DNA of 8,756 bases from Caldisericota bacterium (GCA_013151115.1 JAADIW010000010.1:1-8756); one strand, 5' to 3'. Shown: positions 1 to 6,787, numbered from the stretch's first letter. Translations and numbers: made by a program. The notes: generated by a model from the letters alone, not told the origin.

Positions 1-591
1 CACATCGGTTTCACCGCGGGGAGCCTGGACTTCCCCGCCAAGGGGCCGAAGGTGGTGCCCACCCCACCGCCTCCCCCGACGCCGCCCAAGCCGACGCCCT
101 CCCCTCCCCCGCCTCCGCCGGCGCCGTGTTACGAGATCCCCGGCGCGGCCTGTTACCCCGACGGCGCGACGCTGAAAGCGGTCTACGGGATCGAGGTCCC
201 GGACGTCCCCATCGAGGAACGGACCCTCCTCCCCGAGACATCCAGCCCGCGCGAGGCCTACGTCCTCGGTCCGGGGCATTACTGGGGGGTCCTGGGCGGA
301 GAGCTCGGGCCCGGGGGGACGTCGGATACCCAGGACTGGTACAAGATTCCCCTCGAACCCGGCAAGGCCGCCATCGTCTACATCGAGCACATCGGCCTCT
401 GGGACTACGAGATGTTCATCTACGACATCTGCGGCCACTACCAAGGAGAAGCCACGCGGAAGGCGAATTACTGCGTGATCCCCTATACCGAGGATGTGCA
501 GACATACTTGCTCCGCGTCTTCCGTCGGGAGGGGGCCGGGGAATATCTCCTCTCGGTGTTCTACGTAGACCTCTGTCGCGGGGGCGGCTAG
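1..591 (+). CDS. C-terminal part of a secreted protein with a Pro-rich linker and PPC-like domain (5' end outside window)
   Basis: The reading frame is open from base 1 to the TAG at 589-591, so only the last 196 residues are visible and the true start lies upstream. Residues 1-19 are the tail of an unseen domain. Residues 20-42 are almost all Pro with Thr, Ser and Lys, a typical extended linker of exported proteins. Residues 108-187 follow the pattern of bacterial pre-peptidase C-terminal (PPC) beta-sandwich domains: a DWYKI strand, a YEMFIYD strand, then a TYLLRVFRREGAGEYLLSV segment. Five cysteines (43, 51, 144, 158, 192) could form disulfides, which suits an extracytoplasmic location. PPC domains usually sit at the C-terminus of secreted enzymes or surface proteins and assist folding or binding. 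The catalytic part, if any, is not in the window. The export and PPC assignments are inferences from composition and pattern. The gene is separated from the hydrogenase operon by about 350 bases and is probably unrelated to it. Confidence 0.7.
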   Translation, partial: HIGFTAGSLDFPAKGPKVVPTPPPPPTPPKPTPSPPPPPPAPCYEIPGAACYPDGATLKAVYGIEVPDVPIEERTLLPETSSPREAYVLGPGHYWGVLGGELGPGGTSDTQDWYKIPLEPGKAAIVYIEHIGLWDYEMFIYDICGHYQGEATRKANYCVIPYTEDVQTYLLRVFRREGAGEYLLSVFYVDLCRGGG

Positions 592-766
592 CCCCCCGGG
601 CGGGCGCGGCGGGTGGGCCATCCCCGACGAAGGGCACGGCCCCTGTCCATCATGTTGCAAACGGTTGAGCAATACCCACCCCCCACTTAAACTGGGACCC
701 TGGCGAGATGATCACGTGGGAAAAGGGGAACTCACCGGCGTCACGTGCAGCATCGGCTCCCCCTAT

Positions 767-795
767 TTGGTCGATGGGGCGTTTGCAGGTATCCT
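767..795 (+). promoter_or_regulatory. Candidate sigma70-type promoter for the hox operon
   Basis: TTGGTC (767-772) and TATCCT (790-795) are separated by exactly 17 bases, and each matches four of six consensus bases. Transcription would start near 802, leaving a leader of about 140 bases before hoxU. The two TCACGTG palindromes lie just upstream of the -35 element. The match is modest, and no other well-spaced pair was found by eye in this gap. Confidence 0.35.
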
Positions 796-854
796 CACTT
801 CTCCGAGTGCGTACTTACAAAAGATGACCGAAGTGGCACTTCGTCGGGGGAAAA

Positions 855-881
855 GGCCCCGGGGGTGCTCGTCGCGGGGCC
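855..881 (+). promoter_or_regulatory. Attenuator-like hairpin in the hox leader
   Basis: GGCCCCG (855-861) pairs perfectly with CGGGGCC (875-881) across a 13-base loop, and a TTTATT run follows at 890-895. It lies between the candidate promoter and the hoxU start, so it could pause or attenuate transcription. The gap before the T-rich run and the shortness of that run make it a weak terminator. In GC-rich DNA such stems also occur by chance. Confidence 0.25.
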
Positions 882-944
882 CCGTGCCCTTTATTACCGC
901 GGAGGTGCCGATGGATCGACGACGGGAGGACGTGGGGTGATGCG

Positions 945-1649
945 ATGATAACCCTCAAGCTCGACGGACGGGAAGTACGGGCCAAGAAGGGGCAAACGAT
1001 CCTCGAGGTCGCGACGGAGAACGGGATCAGGATCCCCACCCTCTGTTACCTGGAAGGGCTCTCCCCGAAGGGAACGTGCAGGGTCTGCATGGTGGAGATC
1101 GCCAATCGCAACGGGAAACTCGTGCCGGCCTGCGTCACCCCCGTGGAGGAGGGCCTGGAGGTGATCACCCGGAGCGAACGCCTGACCCGGCTTCGCCGCA
1201 CCATCGTGGAGATGTTGTTTCTCGAGCGGAATCACATCTGCGCCTTCTGCGTGTCCAACGGCCACTGTGAGCTCCAGGACCTGGCCGTGGAGCTCGGGAT
1301 GGACCACGTGACCTTCCCCTATCGCTACCCCGGGCTCGCCATGGATCTGAGCCACGATGACTTCGGGCTCGATCACAACCGTTGCGTCGTCTGCGGCCGA
1401 TGTGTACGCGCCTGCTCCGAGGTGGAGGGCGCGTTTACCTGGGGATTCACGGGACGGGGGATCGATACCGCGGTGGCCACCGACCTGGGGATCCCCTGGG
1501 GCCTCTCCGAGACCTGCACCTCGTGCGGCAAGTGCGTCCAGGCGTGTCCCACCGGAGCCCTGTTCGAGAGGGGAATGGCCACCGCCGCCCAGGTGAAGAG
1601 CCCGGAGATCATCAGGGAGGTCACGGAAAGGAGGCCCCGTGTCTTCTAA
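945..1649 (+). CDS. hoxU: HoxU, iron-sulfur subunit of the NAD-linked [NiFe] hydrogenase diaphorase
   Basis: This subunit relays electrons between the hydrogenase dimer HoxYH and the NAD(H)-binding subunit HoxF in the cytoplasm. At 234 residues it has the usual HoxU length and corresponds to the N-terminal part of complex I NuoG. An N-terminal plant-type [2Fe-2S] ferredoxin domain has Cys 34, 45, 48 and 63. A NuoG-type cluster segment follows, with His97 and Cys 99, 102 and 108, in the HoxU spelling NHICAFCVSNGHC. Two [4Fe-4S] motifs come last: Cys 147/150/153/157 (CVVCGRCVRAC) and Cys 191/194/197/201 (CTSCGKCVQAC). All ligands are intact. The ATG at 945 opens directly on the ferredoxin fold (MITLKLDGRE), preceded by GGTGA at 936-940. 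It is the first gene of the operon and overlaps hoxY by 11 bases. A stand-alone formate dehydrogenase or complex I fragment is the alternative, but hoxY and hoxH next door argue against it. Confidence 0.93.
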   Translation: MITLKLDGREVRAKKGQTILEVATENGIRIPTLCYLEGLSPKGTCRVCMVEIANRNGKLVPACVTPVEEGLEVITRSERLTRLRRTIVEMLFLERNHICAFCVSNGHCELQDLAVELGMDHVTFPYRYPGLAMDLSHDDFGLDHNRCVVCGRCVRACSEVEGAFTWGFTGRGIDTAVATDLGIPWGLSETCTSCGKCVQACPTGALFERGMATAAQVKSPEIIREVTERRPRVF

Positions 1650-2169
1650 GGTACGCGTGGCCACCATGTGGTTCTCCGGCTGTTCGGGTTGCCACATGTC
1701 GTTCCTTGACCTGGACGAACGCCTGATCGAGTTCGCCGAACTCGCCGAGCTCGTTTACTCCCCCATCGTGGATCCGAAGGAGATCCCCGATGGGATCGAC
1801 GTGGCCCTCATCGAGGGGACGGTGAACACCACCGAGCAGCTGGCACAACTCCGGGAGATACGCGAGAAGGCGAGGATCGTCGTCGCCTTCGGTGACTGCG
1901 CCATCACCGGGAATGTGCCCTCCATGCGTAACCCCCGGCCCCGCGATGAGGTCCTCCGTACGGTCTACGGCGGGGGAGAGATCCCCGGGCTCGAGGACGG
2001 GGCTGTTCCGGCCCTGCTCCCGCGGGCCCTCCCCTTACAGGCATACGTCCGGGTCGATCACTACATCCCCGGTTGTCCCCCCGATGCCGACCGCATCTGG
2101 AAGTTCATCGTCACGCTGATCAAGGAGGGCAAACCGCGGCTGGAGGGCGAGGAGATCCGCTTCGGTTGA
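1639..2169 (+). CDS. hoxY: HoxY, small subunit of the NAD-linked [NiFe] hydrogenase
   Basis: HoxY carries the proximal [4Fe-4S] cluster that takes electrons from the Ni-Fe site of HoxH and passes them to HoxU. The 176-residue protein has the short, single-cluster form of cytoplasmic group 3 hydrogenases. Four expected ligands are visible: Cys15 and Cys18 (WFSGCSGCHMS), Cys87 (FGDCAITGNVP) and Cys146 (PGCPPDAD). There is no twin-arginine signal and no medial or distal cluster domain, unlike the exported uptake hydrogenases, so it stays in the cytosol. The start is GTG at 1639, chosen because AAAGGAGG (1627-1634) lies four bases upstream and the glycine-cysteine motif then falls at its normal place near the N-terminus. 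The first 11 bases overlap the end of hoxU, which suggests translational coupling. Confidence 0.93.
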   Translation: MSSKVRVATMWFSGCSGCHMSFLDLDERLIEFAELAELVYSPIVDPKEIPDGIDVALIEGTVNTTEQLAQLREIREKARIVVAFGDCAITGNVPSMRNPRPRDEVLRTVYGGGEIPGLEDGAVPALLPRALPLQAYVRVDHYIPGCPPDADRIWKFIVTLIKEGKPRLEGEEIRFG

Positions 2170-2184
2170 AAGGGAGAGGAAGAG

Positions 2185-3609
2185 ATGGAGAGGGTGAAAA
2201 GGATCCCGGTGACGCGTATCGAGGGCCACGGCCTCATCACGATCAAGCTCGGCGCGGACGGGGAGGTGGAGGAGGCGAGGTTCCATGTCACGGAGGTGCG
2301 GGGATTCGAGCATTTCTGCCGTGGGCGGACCGTATGGGAGATGCCGGGGATCACCGCACGGGTCTGCGGCATCTGCCCCGTCTCGCACCTCCTCTGCTCC
2401 GCCAAGGCCGGGGACGCCATATTGGCGGCCAAGGTACCCGAGGCCGCCCACAAGCTCCGCCGTCTCATGAACCTGGGCCAGATCATCCAATCCCACGCGC
2501 TGTCCTTCTTCCACCTTTCGGGGGCGGACCTCTTCCTGGGGTGGGACGAGGACCCCCGGATACGTAACGTGTTCGGCCTCATGGAACGCTACCCCGAGCT
2601 CGCCAGGGACGGGATCGCCCTCCGCGCCTTCGGCCAGCGGGTCATCGAGCTCCTGGGGGGGCGGAGGATCCACCCCGCTTGGGCGGTGCCGGGCGGCGTG
2701 GAGTACCCGTTGGACGAGGAACGGCGCGAGGAGATAAAGGAAGGCCTGCCGGGAGCGAGGCGCATCATCGAGCGGACCATCTCCCTGTTCGAGGAGAACC
2801 TCCCCCGCTGGCGGGAGGAGATCGAGACGTTCGGCGACTTCCCCAGCCTGTTCATGTCGCTCGTAGCGGAGGACGGGACCTGGGAGCACTACGCCGGCAC
2901 GATCCGGTTCGTGGACGCCGAGGGGAAGGTGATCGCCGATCGGCTCGATCCGGCCCGTTACTTCGAGTTCATCGCCGAGGCGGTGGAGCCCTGGAGCTTC
3001 CTCAAGTTCCCCTACTACCGGGAATACGGGTATCCGGAGGGCATATATCGGGTGGGTCCCCTCGCGCGCCTCAACACGTGCGAACGCATGGGGACGCCCC
3101 TCGCGGACGAGGTCCTGTCGCGGTTCCGCTCCCTCTCGGGGGGCAAGGCGGCGACCTCCTCGTTCCTCTACCACTACGCCCGGCTCATCGAGATCCTCGG
3201 GTGTATCGAGCGCATCGAGCGTCTGATCGACGATCCCGACCTGTTATCCCCTCGGGTGCGGGCCGATGCGGGCGTGAACGAGCTCGAAGGGGTGGGGGTG
3301 CACGAGGCGCCCCGGGGCACCCTTTTCCACCACTATCGGGTGGACGAGGACGGCATGATCCAGTGGGCGAACCTGATCATCTCCACCGGCCACAACAACA
3401 TGGCCATGAACCGCACCGTCCAGCAGATCGCCGCCCGATACCTGCGGGGAGGGGACCTGAGCGAGGGGCTCCTCAACCGTCTGGAGGGGGGCATCCGCGC
3501 CTATGACCCCTGTCTCTCCTGTTCGGTGCATGCGGCGGGTCGGATGCCCCTGGTGGTGAAGCTCATCGGCCCCGACGGGACGGTCATCCGGGAAAGGAGC
3601 CTCAGGTGA
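2185..3609 (+). CDS. hoxH: HoxH, catalytic large subunit of the NAD-linked [NiFe] hydrogenase
   Basis: HoxH holds the Ni-Fe(CN)2CO centre where H2 is split or formed. The 474-residue protein shows the family motifs in order: RIEGHG at 11-16, the L1 motif RVCGICPVSH at 59-68 with Cys61 and Cys64, GTLFHHYRVDEDG with ISTGHNN in the C-terminal third, and the L2 motif DPCLSCSVH with Cys443, Cys446 and His449. All four nickel ligands are present. The wording around L1 and near the C-terminus is typical of group 3d bidirectional NAD(P)-linked enzymes. Twenty-five residues follow His449. In this family such a tail is removed by the HoxW-type endopeptidase after nickel insertion, so the gene product is a precursor. 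The start ATG at 2185 has GGGAG/AGAGGA (2172-2180) upstream and lies 15 bases after hoxY. The stop TGA overlaps the next start in the form TGATG. No hoxW or hyp gene is in the window. Confidence 0.95.
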   Translation: MERVKRIPVTRIEGHGLITIKLGADGEVEEARFHVTEVRGFEHFCRGRTVWEMPGITARVCGICPVSHLLCSAKAGDAILAAKVPEAAHKLRRLMNLGQIIQSHALSFFHLSGADLFLGWDEDPRIRNVFGLMERYPELARDGIALRAFGQRVIELLGGRRIHPAWAVPGGVEYPLDEERREEIKEGLPGARRIIERTISLFEENLPRWREEIETFGDFPSLFMSLVAEDGTWEHYAGTIRFVDAEGKVIADRLDPARYFEFIAEAVEPWSFLKFPYYREYGYPEGIYRVGPLARLNTCERMGTPLADEVLSRFRSLSGGKAATSSFLYHYARLIEILGCIERIERLIDDPDLLSPRVRADAGVNELEGVGVHEAPRGTLFHHYRVDEDGMIQWANLIISTGHNNMAMNRTVQQIAARYLRGGDLSEGLLNRLEGGIRAYDPCLSCSVHAAGRMPLVVKLIGPDGTVIRERSLR

Positions 3610-4100
3610 TGGAAGGACGGATCGCGATGGAACACCGGCCCAAAAGGTGGGAGATCCTGAGGAGGTTCCCGCGGAGGCGGGACCAACTGCTCCCGGTCCT
3701 CCACGCGCTGCAGCGTGCGAACCCGCGGAATTACCTGAGCCCCGACGACCTGCGCGCGGCCGCGGAACACCTGCGACTCCCCCTTGCCGCCGTCTACGAT
3801 GCGGTGACCTTCTATTCGATGTTCTCCCTCGTCCCCCGTGGGAGGCACATCATCCGGGTCTGCCGGTCCCCCACGTGCCATCTCCTCGGGGCCACCCCCC
3901 TCATCGGGGCCCTGGAGCGGGAGCTCGGGATCCGGGCCGGGGAGACGACCCCCGATGGCCTCTTCACCCTGGAGGTCGTGAGCTGCCTCGGCCTCTGCGA
4001 CCGGGCCCCGGCGTTGATGATCGACGAGGAGCCCTTCGGCCCGCTGTCGCCGGGCGACGTGGGCGCGCTCCTCGCGCGGTACCGGGAGGTCGTGCGATGA
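3609..4100 (+). CDS. hoxE: HoxE, [2Fe-2S] NuoE-like subunit of the hydrogenase diaphorase
   Basis: HoxE is the thioredoxin-fold [2Fe-2S] partner of HoxF, equivalent to complex I NuoE. The 163-residue protein has an N-terminal helical segment (about 14-70) with the NuoE-typical VYDAVTFYSMF, then the cluster ligands Cys85 and Cys90 (CRSPTC) and Cys126 and Cys130 (CLGLC), with spacing C-x4-C and C-x3-C as in the family. Three starts are possible. ATG at 3609 overlaps the hoxH stop as TGATG and has AAAGGAG (3593-3599) nine bases upstream. GTG at 3606 is one codon longer. ATG at 3627 has GGAAGGA (3611-3617) nine bases upstream and would drop six residues. The first is preferred for coupling. The end overlaps hoxF by four bases (ATGA). 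In most bacteria hoxE, when present, precedes hoxF at the head of the operon; here the pair comes after hoxH. Confidence 0.9.
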   Translation: MEGRIAMEHRPKRWEILRRFPRRRDQLLPVLHALQRANPRNYLSPDDLRAAAEHLRLPLAAVYDAVTFYSMFSLVPRGRHIIRVCRSPTCHLLGATPLIGALERELGIRAGETTPDGLFTLEVVSCLGLCDRAPALMIDEEPFGPLSPGDVGALLARYREVVR

Positions 4101-5395
4101 AGGCCTTCGCGGAGCGGAAGATCCTCCTCAGCAACGTGGGCCTCATCGATCCCGAGCGGATCGATGACTACCTCGAGCGCGGCGGCTATGGGGGACTGAG
4201 GGCGGCGCTGGAGCGAACACCGGCGGATGTGGTGGAGGAACTCAAGGAATCCGGGCTCCGCGGTCGGGGCGGCGCCGGGTTCCCCACCGGGATCAAGTGG
4301 GAATTCGTCCTCAAATCCAGGGGCAAGACCCGCTACGTGGTCTGCAACGCGGACGAGGGTGAGCCCGGGACCTTCAAGGACCGGGTCCTGATGGAGGGCG
4401 ACCCCCACCGTCTCATCGAGGGGATGGCGATCTGCGGCTACGCGGTGGGCGCGCGGAGGGGCTTCATCTACGTCCGCGGCGAGTACGCCCTCTCCATCCG
4501 CCGCCTGGAGCGGGCCATCTCCCAAGCCCGGGAACGGGGCTTTCTCGGCCGCGGGATCCTGGGGAGCGACTTCTCCTTCGACATCGAGGTCCGTGCCGGG
4601 GCCGGCGCCTATGTGTGCGGGGAGGAGACAGCGCTCCTTGAATCCATGGAAGGGAAGCGGGGCTGGCCTCGGATCCGCCCCCCATTCCCCGCCGACCACG
4701 GCTTCCGCGGCAGGCCCACAGTGGTGAACAATGTGGAGACCCTGGCCAACGTGCCCGAGATCGTGCGCCGCGGGGCCGCATGGTATCGGACGCTCGGGAC
4801 CGCGGACTCCCCGGGCACGAAGCTATACCCCCTCTCCGGGGCGCTCACCCGTACCGGGCTCGTGGAGGCGGAGATGGGGATCCCCCTCCGGACCCTCATC
4901 TTCGACCTCGGGGGCGGTCCCCCGGAGGGGCGCGAGCTCAAAGGGGTCCTGGTGGGAGGCGCCGCGGGAGCCTTCCTCGCCCCCGATGAGCTCGATATAC
5001 CCATGGACTTCGGGTCCCTGCGGAGGATCGGCGCGATCCTGGGGTCGGGGGCGGTGTTGGCCTTCGACGATACCGCGTGCGTGGTCGACCTCTTGGGGTC
5101 GGTGCTCTCCTTCTTCGCCCACGAATCCTGCGGCCAATGCACCCCGTGCCGGGTGGGCACCGCTGTCCTGGTAGACCTGCTCGCGCGGGTGCGGTCCGGA
5201 AACGGCGATGCGTCGGTCCTGGACGCGATGCGGCGGGTGACGGAAGTCATGGAGGTTGCATCCCTCTGCCCCTTGGGGCAATCTGTGGGGCTCCCCGTGG
5301 GCACCGCGTTGGAGAAGTTCCGCGGGGAATTCGAATCTCATCTGAAACGAGGCCCTTGTCCACGATGTGAGGCCGCAACGGAGGTACACGCTTGA
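4097..5395 (+). CDS. hoxF: HoxF, NAD(H)- and FMN-binding diaphorase subunit (NuoF-like)
   Basis: HoxF exchanges electrons between NAD(H), FMN and a [4Fe-4S] cluster and so links the hydrogenase to the nicotinamide pool. The 432-residue protein is a complete NuoF-type unit: glycine-rich LRGRGGAGFPTG (54-65) and NADEGEPGTFKDR (84-96) for FMN/NADH binding, AGAYVCGEETALL (170-181), RPTVVNNVETLANVP (206-220), then the cluster ligands Cys345, Cys348, Cys351 (CGQCTPC) and Cys391 (SLCPLG). It lacks the extra N-terminal NuoE-like domain of HoxF from Ralstonia-type enzymes; separate hoxE supplies that part. An unusual CPRC pair (421, 424) sits near the C-terminus. ATG at 4097 is the start: it overlaps the hoxE stop as ATGA, GGAGG (4085-4089) lies seven bases upstream, and the N-terminus then has NuoF length. 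The frame stays open further upstream, but that part is only the shifted frame of hoxE. The TGA overlaps the next gene by four bases. Confidence 0.94.
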   Translation: MKAFAERKILLSNVGLIDPERIDDYLERGGYGGLRAALERTPADVVEELKESGLRGRGGAGFPTGIKWEFVLKSRGKTRYVVCNADEGEPGTFKDRVLMEGDPHRLIEGMAICGYAVGARRGFIYVRGEYALSIRRLERAISQARERGFLGRGILGSDFSFDIEVRAGAGAYVCGEETALLESMEGKRGWPRIRPPFPADHGFRGRPTVVNNVETLANVPEIVRRGAAWYRTLGTADSPGTKLYPLSGALTRTGLVEAEMGIPLRTLIFDLGGGPPEGRELKGVLVGGAAGAFLAPDELDIPMDFGSLRRIGAILGSGAVLAFDDTACVVDLLGSVLSFFAHESCGQCTPCRVGTAVLVDLLARVRSGNGDASVLDAMRRVTEVMEVASLCPLGQSVGLPVGTALEKFRGEFESHLKRGPCPRCEAATEVHA

Positions 5396-6726
5396 AGATC
5401 ACATTCGCCGGAGCAGCGCAGACCGTAACCGGTTCCTGCTTTCATGTCGAAACGGACACCACGGAGTTCCTGGTGGACTGCGGGATGTTCCAGGGACTCC
5501 CGGAGCTCGAGGAACGCAACCGCGCCCCGTTTCCCTTCGATCCCCGGGCGGTACGACGGCTCCTCCTGACCCACGGGCACCTGGATCACCTGGGCCTCAT
5601 CCCCCGTCTCGTACGCGAGGGGTTCCGGGGGCGGATCGTGACCACCGTTCCGACCAGGGATATCGCCCACATCATGCTCATGGACGCGGCCCGCATCCAG
5701 GAGGACGGGGAGGGCGAGGAACCCCTTTACACCACCGAAGACGCCTTCCTGGCCCTGGACCGCATGGACCGGCTCCTCGAGTACGGGCAACACTACCGTA
5801 TGGCCCCCAGGGTGGAGGTCACCTTCATGGACGCCGGCCACATCCTGGGCGCGGCCTTCGTCGTGGTGAAGGCCGAGGGCAAAACGGTGGTGTTCTCCGG
5901 GGACCTGGGGAACAGGGGGAAGCCCTTAGTGGAGGATCCCGCCTATCCGCCCAAGGCGGACGTGTTGGTGCTCGAGTCGACCTACGGCGACCGCACCCAT
6001 CGCCCGATAGAGGAATCCATCGAGGAGCTGCGCCAGGTGATCATCCGCACCTTCGAGGCCGGGGGGAACGTGATCATCCCCTCGTTCGCCCTGGAACGGA
6101 CCCAGGAGGTCCTCTACATCCTCTACCGCCTTTGGCGGGAACGGAAGATCCCCAAATGCGAGATCTACTTGGACTCCCCCCTGGCCACGGCCGCAACGCG
6201 CATATTCGAGAAACACTCCGGTCGGTTCCCCGAGCCCGCGCGCCGGATCTTCCGCAAGAAGCGCAACCCGTTCGCGTTCGAGCTCCTGCGGTACACGCTG
6301 ACGCGGCGGGCCTCGAAGAAGATCCCGGTCGAGGGGGGCGGGGCGATAATCATCGCCGGCAGCGGCATGTGCACCGGGGGACGGATCCTGTACCACCTGA
6401 AGGCGAACCTCCCGCGTCCGGAGTCCTCGATCGTGTTCGTGGGCTACCAAGCGGAGGGGACGTTGGGACGCCAGATCCTGGACGGGGCGAAACGCGTGGA
6501 GGTCATGGGATCCATCGTGCCCGTGCGGGCGAACGTGGTGCGGATCGAGGGCCTGTCGGCCCACGCCGACCAGGGCATCCTGGTGGATTGGGCATTGCAC
6601 GCCGACCCCGACGTCATTTTCCTCGTACACGGGGAGGACCGGGCCCTCGCCGCCCTGGCCGAGCGGTTCATCTCCCACGGCTACTCCGTCCACATCCCCG
6701 CCTGGCACGAGACCGTGGAGATCTGA
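5392..6726 (+). CDS. Beta-CASP metallo-beta-lactamase protein, probable RNA nuclease
   Basis: This is a 444-residue zinc-dependent hydrolase of the beta-CASP group that includes RNase J and the CPSF-73/archaeal aCPSF nucleases, so RNA is the likely substrate. Metallo-beta-lactamase motifs are intact: HGHLDH at 61-66 (His61, His63, Asp65, His66), His150 in DAGHILG, and Asp171 in SGDLG. Beta-CASP motifs follow: motif A acid at Glu195 in ESTYGDR, motif B His391 in SAHAD, and motif C His413 in VHGE. Also typical are PSFALERTQE (230-239), DSPLA (261-265) and SGMCTGGR (324-331). There is no KH domain as in archaeal aCPSF and no long C-terminal RNase J extension, so it is the compact form often annotated simply as MBL-fold RNA-specificity protein. 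The start is TTG at 5392, inside the hoxF end (TTGA), with GGAGG at 5380-5384 seven bases upstream; MKITFAGAAQTVTGS is the normal N-terminus. Its location implies co-translation with hoxF. Whether it acts on hox mRNA is unknown. Confidence 0.9.
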   Translation: MKITFAGAAQTVTGSCFHVETDTTEFLVDCGMFQGLPELEERNRAPFPFDPRAVRRLLLTHGHLDHLGLIPRLVREGFRGRIVTTVPTRDIAHIMLMDAARIQEDGEGEEPLYTTEDAFLALDRMDRLLEYGQHYRMAPRVEVTFMDAGHILGAAFVVVKAEGKTVVFSGDLGNRGKPLVEDPAYPPKADVLVLESTYGDRTHRPIEESIEELRQVIIRTFEAGGNVIIPSFALERTQEVLYILYRLWRERKIPKCEIYLDSPLATAATRIFEKHSGRFPEPARRIFRKKRNPFAFELLRYTLTRRASKKIPVEGGGAIIIAGSGMCTGGRILYHLKANLPRPESSIVFVGYQAEGTLGRQILDGAKRVEVMGSIVPVRANVVRIEGLSAHADQGILVDWALHADPDVIFLVHGEDRALAALAERFISHGYSVHIPAWHETVEI

Positions 6727-6752
6727 GGCCCACACCACCGCGGCTCCCGTTC

Positions 6753-6781
6753 TTGACATCCACATGGGGACCCGGTAGAGT
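6753..6781 (+). promoter_or_regulatory. Sigma70-type promoter for the cold-shock gene
   Basis: A perfect TTGACA (6753-6758) is followed after 17 bases by TAGAGT (6776-6781), which matches four of six consensus bases. This is the best promoter in the window. The start point would be near 6788, giving a leader of about 100 bases before the cold-shock gene. It begins 27 bases after the stop of the preceding gene. No terminator is seen between them, so read-through from the hox operon may add to expression. Confidence 0.7.
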
Positions 6782-6787
6782 GGCTTC

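Larger units (their letters stand above)
592..944. other. Non-coding region upstream of the hydrogenase operon
   Basis: No convincing gene is seen here. A frame open from a TTG at 665 to the TGA at 938-940 has lower G/C at third positions than the neighbouring genes, no Shine-Dalgarno sequence and no recognisable motif. The region holds a G/C-rich hairpin at the preceding stop codon (580-585 with 591-596, no T tract), two TCACGTG palindromes (712-718, 741-747), a candidate promoter (767-795), a dyad (829-843) and a G/C-rich hairpin (855-881). Its concentration of dyads and its position suggest it is the regulatory leader of hoxU and the genes behind it. Confidence 0.6.

Noticed and set aside
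580..598. G/C-rich hairpin at the end of the first gene as a terminator
   Set aside because: The stem (580-585 with 591-596) overlaps the stop codon and is followed by G/C-rich sequence, not T's, so intrinsic termination is unlikely.
647..700. Sequence resembling an insertion-sequence end (CCCCCCACTTAAACTGGGACC)
   Set aside because: It loosely recalls terminal repeats of IS21-type elements, but no transposase remnant, matching second end or target duplication is visible.
834..850. TGGCAC as a sigma54 -24 element for the hydrogenase operon
   Set aside because: The required TTGC-type -12 element is missing at the correct spacing (CGGG is found), and the hexamer is part of a perfect dyad.
665..940. 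Open frame from a TTG, ending four bases before hoxU
   Set aside because: It has no ribosome-binding sequence, its third-position base use is unlike the neighbouring genes, no motif is recognisable, and candidate regulatory dyads lie across it. A leader-peptide role cannot be excluded but has no support.
894..1697. Long minus-strand open frames opposite hoxU, hoxY/hoxH and the nuclease gene
   Set aside because: They are shadows produced by high G/C in the opposite strand; the plus-strand frames carry all the conserved motifs.
3647..4096. N-terminal extension of HoxF in the upstream open frame
   Set aside because: This part is the shifted frame of hoxE, is rich in Pro and Arg without any NuoE motif, and the ATG at 4097 with its own ribosome-binding site gives a complete NuoF-like protein.
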